Shown: in pieces, positions 7,867 to 17,325 of the stretch
Numbering within the stretch: position 1 is the first letter of the stretch
How the letters are laid out: each line of letters starts with the position of its first letter
Assembly: GCF_014202345.1 (NCBI RefSeq)
Contig: NZ_JACHGO010000005.1
Location: 124,001 to 188,000 of the forward strand
Length of the DNA: 64,000 nt
Source: Desulfovibrio intestinalis
GTDB taxonomy: Bacteria > Desulfobacterota > Desulfovibrionia > Desulfovibrionales > Desulfovibrionaceae
Direction: 5' to 3'
The notes under the pieces: generated by a model
What the model was told of the DNA's origin: nothing
Databases searched by the model: none
The model's input: only the letters and a program-made list of their open reading frames with translations
Program-made: the position numbers and the translations under genes

Positions 7867-8943
7867 TTATTTCCACGTTTGCAGCAGGGCGCGTGCTTCG
7901 GCATTTCCCTTGGTTTCTTCCGCCTTGGCATATTCCTTGAGCTTGTCCAGAGAACTTTGTGCCTGCGCTTTGTCCTGTCCCTTTTGAAGGGCTTCGTCAT
8001 ACCAGCGCTTCGCCTGGGTCATGTCCACCGGGATACTGCCGCGGGGCAAGGTAGCTGTGGGATCGTAGTATTGCCCCACAAGCAGCATTGCTTCTGCGTT
8101 ACCCTTTTGAGCTGCGTCTTCAAGCAAAAGGAAGGCAGCGTCGCTTTCTTCAGGTTTGGCGTCAGCCTTGCGCATGGGTTTGGCCATAGCCAGACTTACA
8201 TCGGGCAGGGCTTCGCCACGTAACTGTTCGCGTGCGGTAGCCAGAGGAGATTTTTCAGACGGATTTGCATTTGCTCCTTGAGCAGGAGATGTTGCAGACG
8301 CCGCTGGGGAGCTTGTTTGCTCTGGCGTAGCTGGCAGAGCCGGGGTTGCAGGCTCACGTAGTACAAACCACCATAATGCAAAACCTGCACAGAGCAGAAG
8401 AACAAGCACGGCAATCAGGCCGATCAATTTTCCTGAACCATTGCCTGAAGTTTCTGGTGTACTTGCCATCTGTAATGGCGGTTCGACTTGCACTGAAATT
8501 GGGTCCGGCTCCGGTATGGGAATTTCTTTCGGGGGCGTTACTGGCATAGGATCAGGTTCGGGATCAGGCCGTGTTGCTGGAGCTTCCGGCGCTTTGTAGC
8601 CACCCGCCATGCCTTGTCCACCGCTGATATTGGAATACATGATCTTGCCTACGCTCATCGCGCAAGCGCCAAAACCAGGAAGATTGATGCGGTAGGCGTC
8701 CAGACTGTCCAGTTCGTCCACAACTTCAGGACCAACATTCAGACGCAAGTTGCTGTCAGTGGCGTTCCAGTCGTTTGGAGTAACTGTGGTTTCACTTTCC
8801 TGCCAGCCGCCAGAAGAAAGGCATTTTCCGTCCGAGGCCCGTTGCAGTACAAAAGCCGGGGAAGATATACCGCCCACGCCTTCAATTTCAATAATTCCGT
8901 AACCGGGCCCACGTGATGGATCCACTGCAATGGTGGCGCGCAT
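7867..8943 (-). CDS. bitopic protein: unknown cytoplasmic domain, proline-rich linker, one TM helix, Sel1 repeats
   Basis: 358 residues, no signal peptide. Residues 1-110 look like a small beta-rich domain that I do not recognise. A Pro/Glu-rich linker (about 120-165) leads to one transmembrane helix (about 172-194, LIGLIAVLVLLLCAGFALWWF). An Ala/Pro/Ser spacer and Sel1-like (TPR-related) repeats follow, e.g. AAQKGNAEAMLLVGQYYDP and AKRWYDEALQKGQDKA. The predicted topology is N-in with repeats in the periplasm. Two bases separate it from the srfC-like gene, so it is translated with the SrfBC pair. It occupies the position where a PpkA-type kinase would supply the cytoplasmic part of the sensor, and could link the periplasmic vWA protein to SrfB/SrfC. 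That is an inference from topology and order only. Confidence 0.7.
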   Translation of the reverse strand: MRATIAVDPSRGPGYGIIEIEGVGGISSPAFVLQRASDGKCLSSGGWQESETTVTPNDWNATDSNLRLNVGPEVVDELDSLDAYRINLPGFGACAMSVGKIMYSNISGGQGMAGGYKAPEAPATRPDPEPDPMPVTPPKEIPIPEPDPISVQVEPPLQMASTPETSGNGSGKLIGLIAVLVLLLCAGFALWWFVLREPATPALPATPEQTSSPAASATSPAQGANANPSEKSPLATAREQLRGEALPDVSLAMAKPMRKADAKPEESDAAFLLLEDAAQKGNAEAMLLVGQYYDPTATLPRGSIPVDMTQAKRWYDEALQKGQDKAQAQSSLDKLKEYAKAEETKGNAEARALLQTWK

Positions 8944-8945
8944 AA

Positions 8946-11585
8946 TTATCCCTTGAAAACCTGCAAAATATCACGCAGGCGGTTATTTTGTTCAGGGTCC
9001 AGCGTCTGCTGGCCGTCAAAATCTACGTTGGCAGTAATGCTGAAAGCCAGAGCACGCAGCCAGTCTGTATACCAAAAACGGTCATACGGGGCTTCTTGTT
9101 CGGCAATGCGTGGCTCACCAACGATATCTGGCGGCGGATCAAACAAACTGATGCTTTTGCCGCCAAAAAGAATTGTGCGTTGGCTCTGATTTTTGAAGCG
9201 AGGGTCAAAGCCCAACCAGTCCACAAAGGCATTAATGGCATCGGCAGCCAGGCTGACCTGCTTCCAGATCAGTCGTTCGCGGGCGATATTGCTGTAAGAC
9301 ATGCTGCGCCGCAGGTTGTCTTCCAGATTTTCGCGTAAATGACAGCGCGAAGCGGCCAATATGATTTCGTGGCACAACTGATCAAGCTCAAGGGCTGGCA
9401 GCCCCAACTGACCACGCGCCTCACTGGATGCACCAAGGTCGCGCAGGCGGCCAATCCAGTGCTCCATAACAAGAGAGGCAAATACTCCGGCCATATCTCT
9501 TGCCTGTTCCTCGGCACTGTCTTGGGTTACAGGCGCGCTTGCTGCGCTGTCGCCAAAAATGTCCCCCAAAATGTCATCAGCCGACACCCGGGTGCCCACT
9601 ACCTGCACACTCGCGCTGCCTTGCCCCTGCTCTGGAATTTGCCGGGCATTGAGGCACAGTTCGTAAAGGTCATAATCGCGCACCTGCAAATGACGTAAAA
9701 ATTCACCGAACAGCTGTTTTTCAGCCAGCTTGGCGAGCAGGGTGATCAACGTGCGCGAAAGTTGTTCTTTCTGACGGCGCAACTCTTCTCTGTCGTCCGT
9801 ACGGTAAAAGGGCGAAAGGCGTGTTACAATCTGTTCTCTTTTTTCATCAAGACTGACGCGAATCTGCTGGCGTTTGAGTTCTGGATTGCAGAGAGGCCGC
9901 AAGCTATCACGCAAAAGGCTTACACCGCCATCGTTGAGCGTCATAGCAGCCTGCCAGACTGTCTCAGGCGAACCCACATGACGTTGCACTAATGGTGACT
10001 GCAAGAAAGACTGACGAACCTCTTCCACAAAAGCCAACTGGTCCTGACGGACACCGGTTTCGCGTCCGTTGTCATAGTCAAAAATGGCTTCGCAGGTGAA
10101 GTTGGGGTTGCGCAACAAGAAGACATTATTAAAGGGTTGGATGCCATCCCAGTTTTCCGTCCAGTCGTGTACCTGACCGAAGAATTTGACCAGCGATGAT
10201 TCCATACGGGTGGTCCATCGCGTCTCGACAGAAGGAGACCCCTTCTTTTTTTCAAACTCCATATCCATCTTGGTGAGCACGAAGAAAAGAGCCGGAGCTT
10301 TGCCCGCACGACTAGAAGGTTTTTCGCCGTGCGTGGAGCATATCCACTCATAGACAGCATGGGGCAAGTCGTGAACTTCCTGCGGACCGGGGGCAATGCA
10401 TAAAAGCATGCTGGTGAGCTCTTTTTCCTCACGGTAGCGCTCAAACAGGTAAGCGACCTTACCACGCAGAAAAAGCTCTTTAAGCATTTCTTCTTTGCTG
10501 GCCAGTGCTGCGCGCAGGTCTGTGAACTTGTAACGCGAGCGGTAGCCGGGAAAGTCCAGCAGGTCCGTGTGATCAAAGAAATCATCAGGTTTTTCGCGCA
10601 TGTAAATGGTTATTTCTGCTGTAAGGGCAGTAACCACGGCTCTTGGCAGGTTAACCTTGAGGGCGCTGGGCGCAAGAATGGGCAATGTATCGTCGGTGGG
10701 GTGTTTCAGACCCTGCAGGCGTTCCACATCAATGATGCTCCGCTCACGCGGAATAAGAGCTTCAAGGGGGCAATTTACCTCAGCGGCATTGCCAAGACTT
10801 CGTAAAGCTCCGCACAGTTGCAGATAGACTGACTGAAATTCTTCTACTTCATCCCATACAAGGCCAAAGAGGCGAGCGCGGGCTTCCATATCCAGGCGCG
10901 GGGCAAGAGCTGTCGCACGCGCCCAGTAACCATTTTGAAGCATCTGTACGCGGGGACGTGAACTGAAATTCTTGTTAACGTAATCGCGCAGGTCTTCAAC
11001 ATCGTCAACATCAAGCCCATCTGCAACAGGACTGGCAGGGGCGCTTGCCTCCAATGCGTCGAGCGCTTTTACCAGAGCCTCTGCGCTGGGGGCGTCCTGG
11101 TGGTCGCAGTCAGCATAGTAGGTATTGGCCAAAACGCGGGCTACGTCTGTTTCAGACAACAGGCGCAGACGTATGGGAAATTCTGGCGAAATTCCTTCTG
11201 GTTGCGTGGTGGTAAAACGCGTTACGAGCCCTGTGGACTCCTTGCCGCCTTCTGGATTGATTTTTTTAAGAAAATCATGATTCTCGCCACAAAAATCAGC
11301 CAACAAAGCACCATTGGCGTCACTTGCCAGGGCTGAAATCAGGTACGATTTGCCTGATTGGCTGGGGCCAAAGACGCCAGCGCACATTTTACGCTCGGCA
11401 GCCTGGCCACATTTACCGAAAAAACGGGCTGCGTGGCGCATATCCTTAAGCAAGGAAACCCGTTCGCCACCGACCATTTCGGCATTATCTTGAAGCCACG
11501 TCCCGGCCTTTCGGGCGGTGTCCGCAAACTGGCGGCATTTCCGTGCAAGGTCCATATCCTGCTGCATAACCATATCTTGCCTCAC
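8946..11585 (-). CDS. srfC: SrfC-like putative virulence factor, P-loop GTPase
   Basis: 879 residues, matching the SrfC/Virul_Fac family in size and style. It has GTPase signatures: P-loop GPSQSGKS at 73-80, a conserved Thr region (STGLVTRFTT), DFPG near 345 as the G3 motif, and TKMD near 437 as G4. The large helical remainder is dynamin-like in proportion. No signal peptide or clear membrane helix, so cytoplasmic or peripheral. Ten bases separate it from the srfB-like stop. SrfABC were first described as SsrB-regulated factors in Salmonella; their biochemical role is unclear. The start could also be Met5 or Met7, since these lie in frame near the ATG at 11585. The family call is from memory of sequence style and context. 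Confidence 0.75.
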   Translation of the reverse strand: MRQDMVMQQDMDLARKCRQFADTARKAGTWLQDNAEMVGGERVSLLKDMRHAARFFGKCGQAAERKMCAGVFGPSQSGKSYLISALASDANGALLADFCGENHDFLKKINPEGGKESTGLVTRFTTTQPEGISPEFPIRLRLLSETDVARVLANTYYADCDHQDAPSAEALVKALDALEASAPASPVADGLDVDDVEDLRDYVNKNFSSRPRVQMLQNGYWARATALAPRLDMEARARLFGLVWDEVEEFQSVYLQLCGALRSLGNAAEVNCPLEALIPRERSIIDVERLQGLKHPTDDTLPILAPSALKVNLPRAVVTALTAEITIYMREKPDDFFDHTDLLDFPGYRSRYKFTDLRAALASKEEMLKELFLRGKVAYLFERYREEKELTSMLLCIAPGPQEVHDLPHAVYEWICSTHGEKPSSRAGKAPALFFVLTKMDMEFEKKKGSPSVETRWTTRMESSLVKFFGQVHDWTENWDGIQPFNNVFLLRNPNFTCEAIFDYDNGRETGVRQDQLAFVEEVRQSFLQSPLVQRHVGSPETVWQAAMTLNDGGVSLLRDSLRPLCNPELKRQQIRVSLDEKREQIVTRLSPFYRTDDREELRRQKEQLSRTLITLLAKLAEKQLFGEFLRHLQVRDYDLYELCLNARQIPEQGQGSASVQVVGTRVSADDILGDIFGDSAASAPVTQDSAEEQARDMAGVFASLVMEHWIGRLRDLGASSEARGQLGLPALELDQLCHEIILAASRCHLRENLEDNLRRSMSYSNIARERLIWKQVSLAADAINAFVDWLGFDPRFKNQSQRTILFGGKSISLFDPPPDIVGEPRIAEQEAPYDRFWYTDWLRALAFSITANVDFDGQQTLDPEQNNRLRDILQVFKG

Positions 11586-11595
11586 TTAACCGCCG

Positions 11596-14500
11596 TTAAC
11601 CGGCATCAGTCACAATGCCCGTATCCAGCCAATACCCTTCGTCCAGCTTTAACGTCTGCAAGCGGATTTCGAGATCCCGCCTGTCTACGCCACGGCCTTG
11701 ATTATCCACAATGGAAATAATGCTGAACTCGCCTTCGCTGCGGTCTTTCTCATCGTCGGTTCGAGGGGCATCATCCCACACATCTTCAACAGTGAGGCGA
11801 ACCTCCACTTCATAGGGAAGGCGGCCAGAAGCTCTGGCGCGCGCGTCTTCATTGGCAAAAGTGAGCAGATGATACCGCGTTGTGGGCCACCGCTCAGCGT
11901 CCAGTTGCCGATAGCCAATGGAAAGCGGGCCACTGAACGCGACACGCCGGATTTGCTCTGTGCCCTCATTGCTGTCCACATCAACAGCAAACCAGACCTT
12001 GGGTTTTTTGAGCTGGCTGTTGATATCCATCTCACCAATATACCGGGCTGTCGAAGTGAGATGCAATGCGCCAGAGTCAAAAGAAAAACCTTCAAGATGC
12101 CCGTCTGCCAGGGCGCAAAGGATGGCGCCCACAACCACAGTGGTTTTGGGGTCGGTAATACGGCCTTGCGCGTCAGCAAAGGGATACCACGATCCGGCAT
12201 GATAGCTGCGCATGGGAATTATTCTGTCAGGAGGAACAGGCAGTTTGGCCAGAACAGAGGCGACAACGCCGTTCCATGAGCTGGGGCGGCCCGTCAGCAG
12301 CAAAACGTCACAGTCATACATATGCACCACTTCGCACAACGCTGACAGCGTGGGGCCAAGAGTAGAGCGTATGGTCACATCAACAGCTGCAGGACTGACC
12401 GTGATGGGCACATCCAAAATGTTAAAGTTCTGGATGAGGGGGGCTCCCCTGCGAACCATATTTTCCACGGCTTTGAGTATGGCAGCCTGCGGGCGCGGCG
12501 CGAGAGCCGCTGGTTCAAATCCTGCTCCCTCGGCTTTGCCTTCGGCTGAACCATGTTCACCCTCGGGTGAGCCAAGAGGGTCGGGTTCAAAAAAGTCTCG
12601 CAATGCGCATGTGTAGCTGGCGTGACGCATGTCAGGGTTTTCGCAGGCAGCAAGAAGGCCCAACGCCACGGGCACTGCAATTTGTCGCACCAGACGGACT
12701 CTTGTATTGCGGTCTTCCTGTGACATGCCGATGGAATCGCGGCCAAAAAGTTGCCCAAGAAGGGCGCGGGGCTCGGGCAAGCCCTGTTGTAGCAGCGCCT
12801 GCCCAATGGCCGGAATCACATGGTTGGCCACAACCTCACGCAAGACTTCGTCGCCCGCGATATTGAAACCGTCTCTGAATTCGGTATGCGGCACTATTCG
12901 GGCTGTATCACCTTCACCGCTAGCCAGTTCGTAAGTGGCTATGGACAGGTCCGTCGTACCGCCGCCGATGTCAATGGAAGCCATTCGCACGCAGGGGCGT
13001 CCCTGGCAGGAGGCGCGGGGTTTGCCCAAAAGGCGGAAAAGATGATGGGCGTCGCCGTGCTGTTTGACTGCCAGTTCATTGTAAAGCAGCACCAGTTGCG
13101 AACAACTGGCTTCGTCCCAGTCACAGCGCACCTGCGGACTCTGGCGGTAGTCACCGCTTTGACCGCGCACCAAGGCTTTGGGCGTGTACCACTGGCTCCA
13201 GCCCAAGGCATTCCACACAACACGAACGGCCCAGACAACCCAACGGCGAAAAATGCGTTTTTCGGCTACGGGCATGGCTGTAGGCACGGTAAAAATGAGC
13301 CTGCGCAGGCGGCGGGGCAGGTTGGGCAGTTCGCGGCGTGCGCGGGTTGCTGGAGAGTTGATGGTTACAAGAGCCTGCGTAAGAATTTCGCCAAGCATGA
13401 AATGCATGAGCGACGAGCGTGTGAACAATGATTCAAAGATAGGTTCAGCCTGTTGTTTTTGCAGGGCTGGACTTTTTTTGAAAAGCGGGTCGTCAAAACA
13501 GGCAAGCGGGGTGCCCAAAGGATTAAGCTGCCGGGGAAAAAGGCCACGGCTTACCATAGGTTCAGCCTTGCCGCCAGTATTGTAGCGCCAGCTTTGCTGC
13601 CAGGGGCGTTCATCCCACAGGTACCGCTTGGGGCTGGACATGCCTGTCGTACCCTCGGCGCAAACAGCCTGAGTTGCCAGACGTGCAGCTTCCGGCCCGA
13701 TGCGTACTGCGGAAGGCCATGCAAAGGCAGGGGTTTGCCTGCCGGAACGGCGGGAAAGCGCGTCATTGCCAAAAGCCGCATCAACAAATTCAACACGGGT
13801 TTCAAAGGGGTCAGAGTAAATATTCTCTGGCTCGCTCAGATCCCGCAGTTCCAGTAAATAGCTGTCGTTGAGGTTGGTCACGCGCTGGGGCAGCGTTTCC
13901 ACCAATATGCCTGTGGTGCGGGAGTTGCCGATATCCAGCACAAGGTCCACGTCCACAGGCGTATCGCGGTCAGGATTGATAACCTGCGCCGCCAGATCAT
14001 TGAGGGCCATGCGCACCACGTCAAGCCATGTGAGGTAGTTGGCCAGATGCTCCAGCACATACGGTGTGTCATCTTTCCACGAGCCGCGTCCCCGATGCTG
14101 CGATTGCCGCCATGCATCAAAAATACCGCTCAACCATTCATCTACCCACGCGGCATTGAGAAACCACGAATTGTCGCGCACAAGATGAGCCAGCATGAAG
14201 TGCCCGTGGGCAGCCACATCCTGCGGGGAAAGGGCATGGTAATTTTCACCTTCGGCAGGGCGCTGTTCCACATTGGTGTCAAAGGCCAGAACAACGCGCA
14301 GTTGGTCGGGATGGCGCTCTGACTGCATAACGCGCGCGCGCGCCCAGTTTGAGGGGCCGCATTCAAAGCGTTTGCCGCCGTCGGGCCACGACTGGTCAAG
14401 GGTGCGCAAAAAAGGAATGGGCAGCCAGTGACCATCCCATACGCCAACGGCGCGGCGGGCTTCAACGCTATAGTCTTCATCGCAGGGCTGGCCCGTCAGC

Positions 14501-14706
14501 TGGTCAATAAAGCCGTTTTCACTTTCAGCCAGACAGCGCAAATAGTGCGTGTAGCGTCCATCGGGATCGCCTTGATTCTTTTTTTCTTCGCGAAAGTAGC
14601 GCCGCATTCGCCGGATGGAGTCCTCTGGCAGAGAGAAGTCCAGAAACTGCGGGCAACCACCAGGAATGATGCTCACAGGAGAAAGATAGCGGGGTATGAC
14701 ATTCAT
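11596..14706 (-). CDS. srfB: SrfB-like protein with actin/Hsp70-type ATPase motifs
   Basis: 1036 residues from the ATG at 14706. An upstream GTG (14736) is less likely because AAGGAAAT precedes 14706 and that start is 2 bases after the srfA-like stop. The actin/Hsp70 superfamily motifs are visible: phosphate-1 DLVLDIGNSRTTG near 250, phosphate-2 ASIDIGGGTTDLS near 577, and an adenosine-type LLTGRPSSWNGV near 800. Cytoplasmic. The size and the pairing with srfA- and srfC-like genes fit the SrfB family (Pfam virulence protein SrfB). Proteins of this fold change conformation or polymerise on ATP; what this one acts on is unknown. Residues around 700-740 are an acidic, low-conservation insert. 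Confidence 0.75.
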   Translation of the reverse strand: MNVIPRYLSPVSIIPGGCPQFLDFSLPEDSIRRMRRYFREEKKNQGDPDGRYTHYLRCLAESENGFIDQLTGQPCDEDYSVEARRAVGVWDGHWLPIPFLRTLDQSWPDGGKRFECGPSNWARARVMQSERHPDQLRVVLAFDTNVEQRPAEGENYHALSPQDVAAHGHFMLAHLVRDNSWFLNAAWVDEWLSGIFDAWRQSQHRGRGSWKDDTPYVLEHLANYLTWLDVVRMALNDLAAQVINPDRDTPVDVDLVLDIGNSRTTGILVETLPQRVTNLNDSYLLELRDLSEPENIYSDPFETRVEFVDAAFGNDALSRRSGRQTPAFAWPSAVRIGPEAARLATQAVCAEGTTGMSSPKRYLWDERPWQQSWRYNTGGKAEPMVSRGLFPRQLNPLGTPLACFDDPLFKKSPALQKQQAEPIFESLFTRSSLMHFMLGEILTQALVTINSPATRARRELPNLPRRLRRLIFTVPTAMPVAEKRIFRRWVVWAVRVVWNALGWSQWYTPKALVRGQSGDYRQSPQVRCDWDEASCSQLVLLYNELAVKQHGDAHHLFRLLGKPRASCQGRPCVRMASIDIGGGTTDLSIATYELASGEGDTARIVPHTEFRDGFNIAGDEVLREVVANHVIPAIGQALLQQGLPEPRALLGQLFGRDSIGMSQEDRNTRVRLVRQIAVPVALGLLAACENPDMRHASYTCALRDFFEPDPLGSPEGEHGSAEGKAEGAGFEPAALAPRPQAAILKAVENMVRRGAPLIQNFNILDVPITVSPAAVDVTIRSTLGPTLSALCEVVHMYDCDVLLLTGRPSSWNGVVASVLAKLPVPPDRIIPMRSYHAGSWYPFADAQGRITDPKTTVVVGAILCALADGHLEGFSFDSGALHLTSTARYIGEMDINSQLKKPKVWFAVDVDSNEGTEQIRRVAFSGPLSIGYRQLDAERWPTTRYHLLTFANEDARARASGRLPYEVEVRLTVEDVWDDAPRTDDEKDRSEGEFSIISIVDNQGRGVDRRDLEIRLQTLKLDEGYWLDTGIVTDAG

Positions 14707-14708
14707 GC

Positions 14709-16040
14709 TTATTTCCTTCTGAAGCGGGCATCCCACTTATTGTTGCGCCCACCCTGCTCTTTGCCCTTGCATTGCGTGGTGTTTTCACTGCCGGTGCATT
14801 CCACCTTCTGGGGGACGTAGGTGCCACCTTTGGGGCATTTGGCCTGACCTGAATCAAAGTTTAACCTGTTGCCCTGAAAGCGGGCTGAAGCTGGGCCGCT
14901 GCACACCTGACCATTGCGCTCACGCACAAAGCGGCGGCCACTGCCTTTTTTGTCAAAGCAGTATTCCGCAATGATAGGCTCATTGGACGGGTGTGAATAC
15001 AAGCCCGTTTCGCTGGTCCAACAACCTTCAAGAAAACTCAAATCGTTCTTTTTGGCCGCGTCCTGCGGAATGCTCAGATCTTCATTCTTTTTCTTGGGCT
15101 TTTCCGGTTCCTTGGGCGGCTCAACGGGTTTGGGGTCCGGTTTTGGCTGCTTTGGCTGCTCCTTGGGCTTTTCAGGCTGAGGAGGCGTCACGGGAGTTTC
15201 ACCCAAGAAGGGTTCTACCATTTCAGGTTCCGGCGCAGGTTCGACCGGCTCTGGCTGTTTTTCCACCACGGGAGGAATAACTGGTTTTACAGGCTTGCAC
15301 ATGGCTGCACGCTCTTGAAGCTGCTCCCACAAGAGGGCCAGTTCATCATCAAGAGCAGCAGCGCGTTGCTCTTCTGCAGCGAGTTTTTGGCGGTCTACTG
15401 GCATGCAGCCCGCAGGAATGGGTGACGGCAGAAATCCCAAAGCTGCACCCAAAAGCCAGAGCAGAAACAAAAGCAGCAACAAGGGCAAAAGCCAGGGCAG
15501 GCAACCGCCAGCAGCAGGGGCCACAGGCGGGAGAACCGGCGCAGCTGGAGGTGGCGGCGGAGATGCCGCGCCTAGACGCGTTAGGTCCTGAGGCAAAGCC
15601 CCGGAACTGCCGGGGGCAAACCCCCAGTTGATAAGCACAGGCTGCCCGTTTACAGACCAGATGTCGTCGTCGGACGGATACTGCAAGGCCTGCCGCAACA
15701 GCTGGCCTGAAAGAGCCTGTCTGGCTTGAGCGTCGGCGGTAAGTTGCTCTGACAGGTTAGCTACATCCCGTGCAAGGGCTGCGGCTTTGGAACGCACAAC
15801 ATTGGCTTCGTCTTCTGAAAGATCTTTGAGGGCGACTGCCGATCCCTGACCTTCAGCATACCAGTCTACAGTGTTGGCCTCGGGATCGTGTTGCGGCTCT
15901 GCCAACAGGGCCGCGTGCTCGGGACCAAGCTTTTGCAGCAAAATGGTTTTAAGCTGGGCATGGCAGTCTGTAGCCAAAATGCCCTGACTGGCAAGCGCGC
16001 GCATGGGGCCACGCATGGTTACGGCGATGCGTATGCTCAT
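14709..16040 (-). CDS. srfA: SrfA-like bitopic membrane protein
   Basis: 443 residues. An N-terminal cytoplasmic domain (1-160, containing YPSDDDIWSVNGQPVLINWG) is followed by a polyproline stretch and one very hydrophobic helix (about 178-203). A charged helical segment, a long Pro/Glu/Lys linker (about 255-340) and a C-terminal domain with several Cys (EGCWTSETG, EYCFDKKG, VECTGSENTTQCKG) come next. The length and the place directly before srfB and srfC fit the SrfA family. The Pro-rich linker could span the cell wall so that the Cys-containing domain reaches the outer membrane. ATGA overlaps the stop of the protease gene (16037-16040). Function unknown; the periplasmic Cys may form disulfides. 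Confidence 0.7.
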   Translation of the reverse strand: MSIRIAVTMRGPMRALASQGILATDCHAQLKTILLQKLGPEHAALLAEPQHDPEANTVDWYAEGQGSAVALKDLSEDEANVVRSKAAALARDVANLSEQLTADAQARQALSGQLLRQALQYPSDDDIWSVNGQPVLINWGFAPGSSGALPQDLTRLGAASPPPPPAAPVLPPVAPAAGGCLPWLLPLLLLLFLLWLLGAALGFLPSPIPAGCMPVDRQKLAAEEQRAAALDDELALLWEQLQERAAMCKPVKPVIPPVVEKQPEPVEPAPEPEMVEPFLGETPVTPPQPEKPKEQPKQPKPDPKPVEPPKEPEKPKKKNEDLSIPQDAAKKNDLSFLEGCWTSETGLYSHPSNEPIIAEYCFDKKGSGRRFVRERNGQVCSGPASARFQGNRLNFDSGQAKCPKGGTYVPQKVECTGSENTTQCKGKEQGGRNNKWDARFRRK

Positions 16041-17248
16041 GGCCTGCCTCCTTGCGCACCCTTGGCTGTATCAGGGGCATCCTGTGCCTTGTTGCCCGTG
16101 GTATCCTGCTTGGATGCGTCCGCCTTGTCAGAAGACTTGGGGGATTGTGCCTGCCCCTGACTTGCGCGGGGGGGCGCCATCGTGAAGGGCACTCCGGCTG
16201 CCTTGAGAAATTCTGCCAAACTGGCGCTTACAATAGCCAAACTGGACTGTCTGTAAGATTCGTCATCCAGTTTAATAAAGGTGTTGATGCCCACGACCTC
16301 TCCCTTGTCATTAACCAGTGGGCCACCGCTGTTGCCCTGTGACACGGTTGCCGTGTGGACGATAAGGGCTGGTTTGCGCTCAAGAATGACACTGACCACA
16401 CCGTCGGTGTAAACCACTTCGGGAGCAGCGGCGTCGTTGCCTTTCAGTAATGCCAAAAATTGTGGGTCGTCGTTGGTCACAGCACCGGGGAAACCCCAGG
16501 CGCTCACTCTTTCAGTGCGCCAAACGTCGTTGGTCAACGCCAGGGGAGTGATCGCGGGGCCGCCATCCACTGCCAGTACGGCAAAGTCACGGCCATTGCT
16601 CTGAACGGTTCGCAATACGCGGGCAGAAAGAGGCGAGCCTGTGGCCTTGTTGACAACAGCTGCCTTTTCAGCGGTGCCTACCACATGCGCGTTGGTAACC
16701 ACATACCCCGGCGCCACAAAAAAGCCAGAGCCCATAGACAAACCTTCCTGCCGCAGGGCCAGAACAAGAACAGTGGCCTGCTCCATAAGGGCTGCAAAAC
16801 CCTGGGGCGCAACCGTGGGTTGCGAAGCCTGAGGATTTACAGGGGCAGGGCGCGCTGTTGCGCCAGAAGCTTCAGGAAGTGTGCCGCCTGCCTTTTCCGC
16901 ATTGCCAGCCAATGGCGGCCAGACAATACCTGCAGGGGCAGAAAGATGGGGCAATTGCCGCTGTACTTCACACGGCTCTTCTTTAAGAAGCTGGCGTAAA
17001 CGGGCAATAAAATCCTGACGCGATTGATTCTGCTTCTGTAACTCAACGGTTCGGGCTGCTGTTTGCTCTTTGAGATTTTCTGCTGCCTGCCATTCTTTCC
17101 AGAAGAGCCATGCTACCAATAAAAAGAGGCCCAAAAAGAACAGAATCCCCCAAAATAGAGGGCGGCGAAACCAGGGTAAGGCAGGGGTGGGCTGAGCGCT
17201 GGTATGCGCTTCTTGCCCCTGAGCAGCGGGATCGGGCGTTTGACTCAT
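16037..17248 (-). CDS. membrane-anchored trypsin-like serine protease
   Basis: 403 residues. An N-terminal transmembrane helix (about 30-50) is followed by a short coiled coil and a chymotrypsin-fold domain. The catalytic triad is complete: His in VVTNAHVVG (about 186), Asp in RDFAVLAVDG (about 220) and Ser in QGNSGGPL (about 304). The helix is uncleaved and N-in, placing the protease in the periplasm. There is no PDZ domain, unlike HtrA/DegS. The C-terminal tail is Ala/Ser/Lys-rich and probably disordered. It is co-transcribed with srfA (4-base overlap) and may process an operon partner or trigger the system on envelope damage; no substrate can be read from sequence. Confidence 0.85.
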   Translation of the reverse strand: MSQTPDPAAQGQEAHTSAQPTPALPWFRRPLFWGILFFLGLFLLVAWLFWKEWQAAENLKEQTAARTVELQKQNQSRQDFIARLRQLLKEEPCEVQRQLPHLSAPAGIVWPPLAGNAEKAGGTLPEASGATARPAPVNPQASQPTVAPQGFAALMEQATVLVLALRQEGLSMGSGFFVAPGYVVTNAHVVGTAEKAAVVNKATGSPLSARVLRTVQSNGRDFAVLAVDGGPAITPLALTNDVWRTERVSAWGFPGAVTNDDPQFLALLKGNDAAAPEVVYTDGVVSVILERKPALIVHTATVSQGNSGGPLVNDKGEVVGINTFIKLDDESYRQSSLAIVSASLAEFLKAAGVPFTMAPPRASQGQAQSPKSSDKADASKQDTTGNKAQDAPDTAKGAQGGRP

Positions 17249-17325
17249 GGCAACTCCGCGGCGTGCCGCCGCAAAAGATGTTCGCGCGCCCCACCCACAA
17301 GGAATGGGGCTGCGCGATCATACGG

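Noticed and set aside
12820-13431. Plus-strand frame of 203 codons inside srfB
   Set aside because: Antisense to the conserved phosphate-2 region of SrfB; composition is typical of a shadow frame.
17043-17321. Minus-strand frame of 92 codons before the protease gene
   Set aside because: Out of frame with the protease, which starts inside it with a clear membrane helix. No ribosome site.
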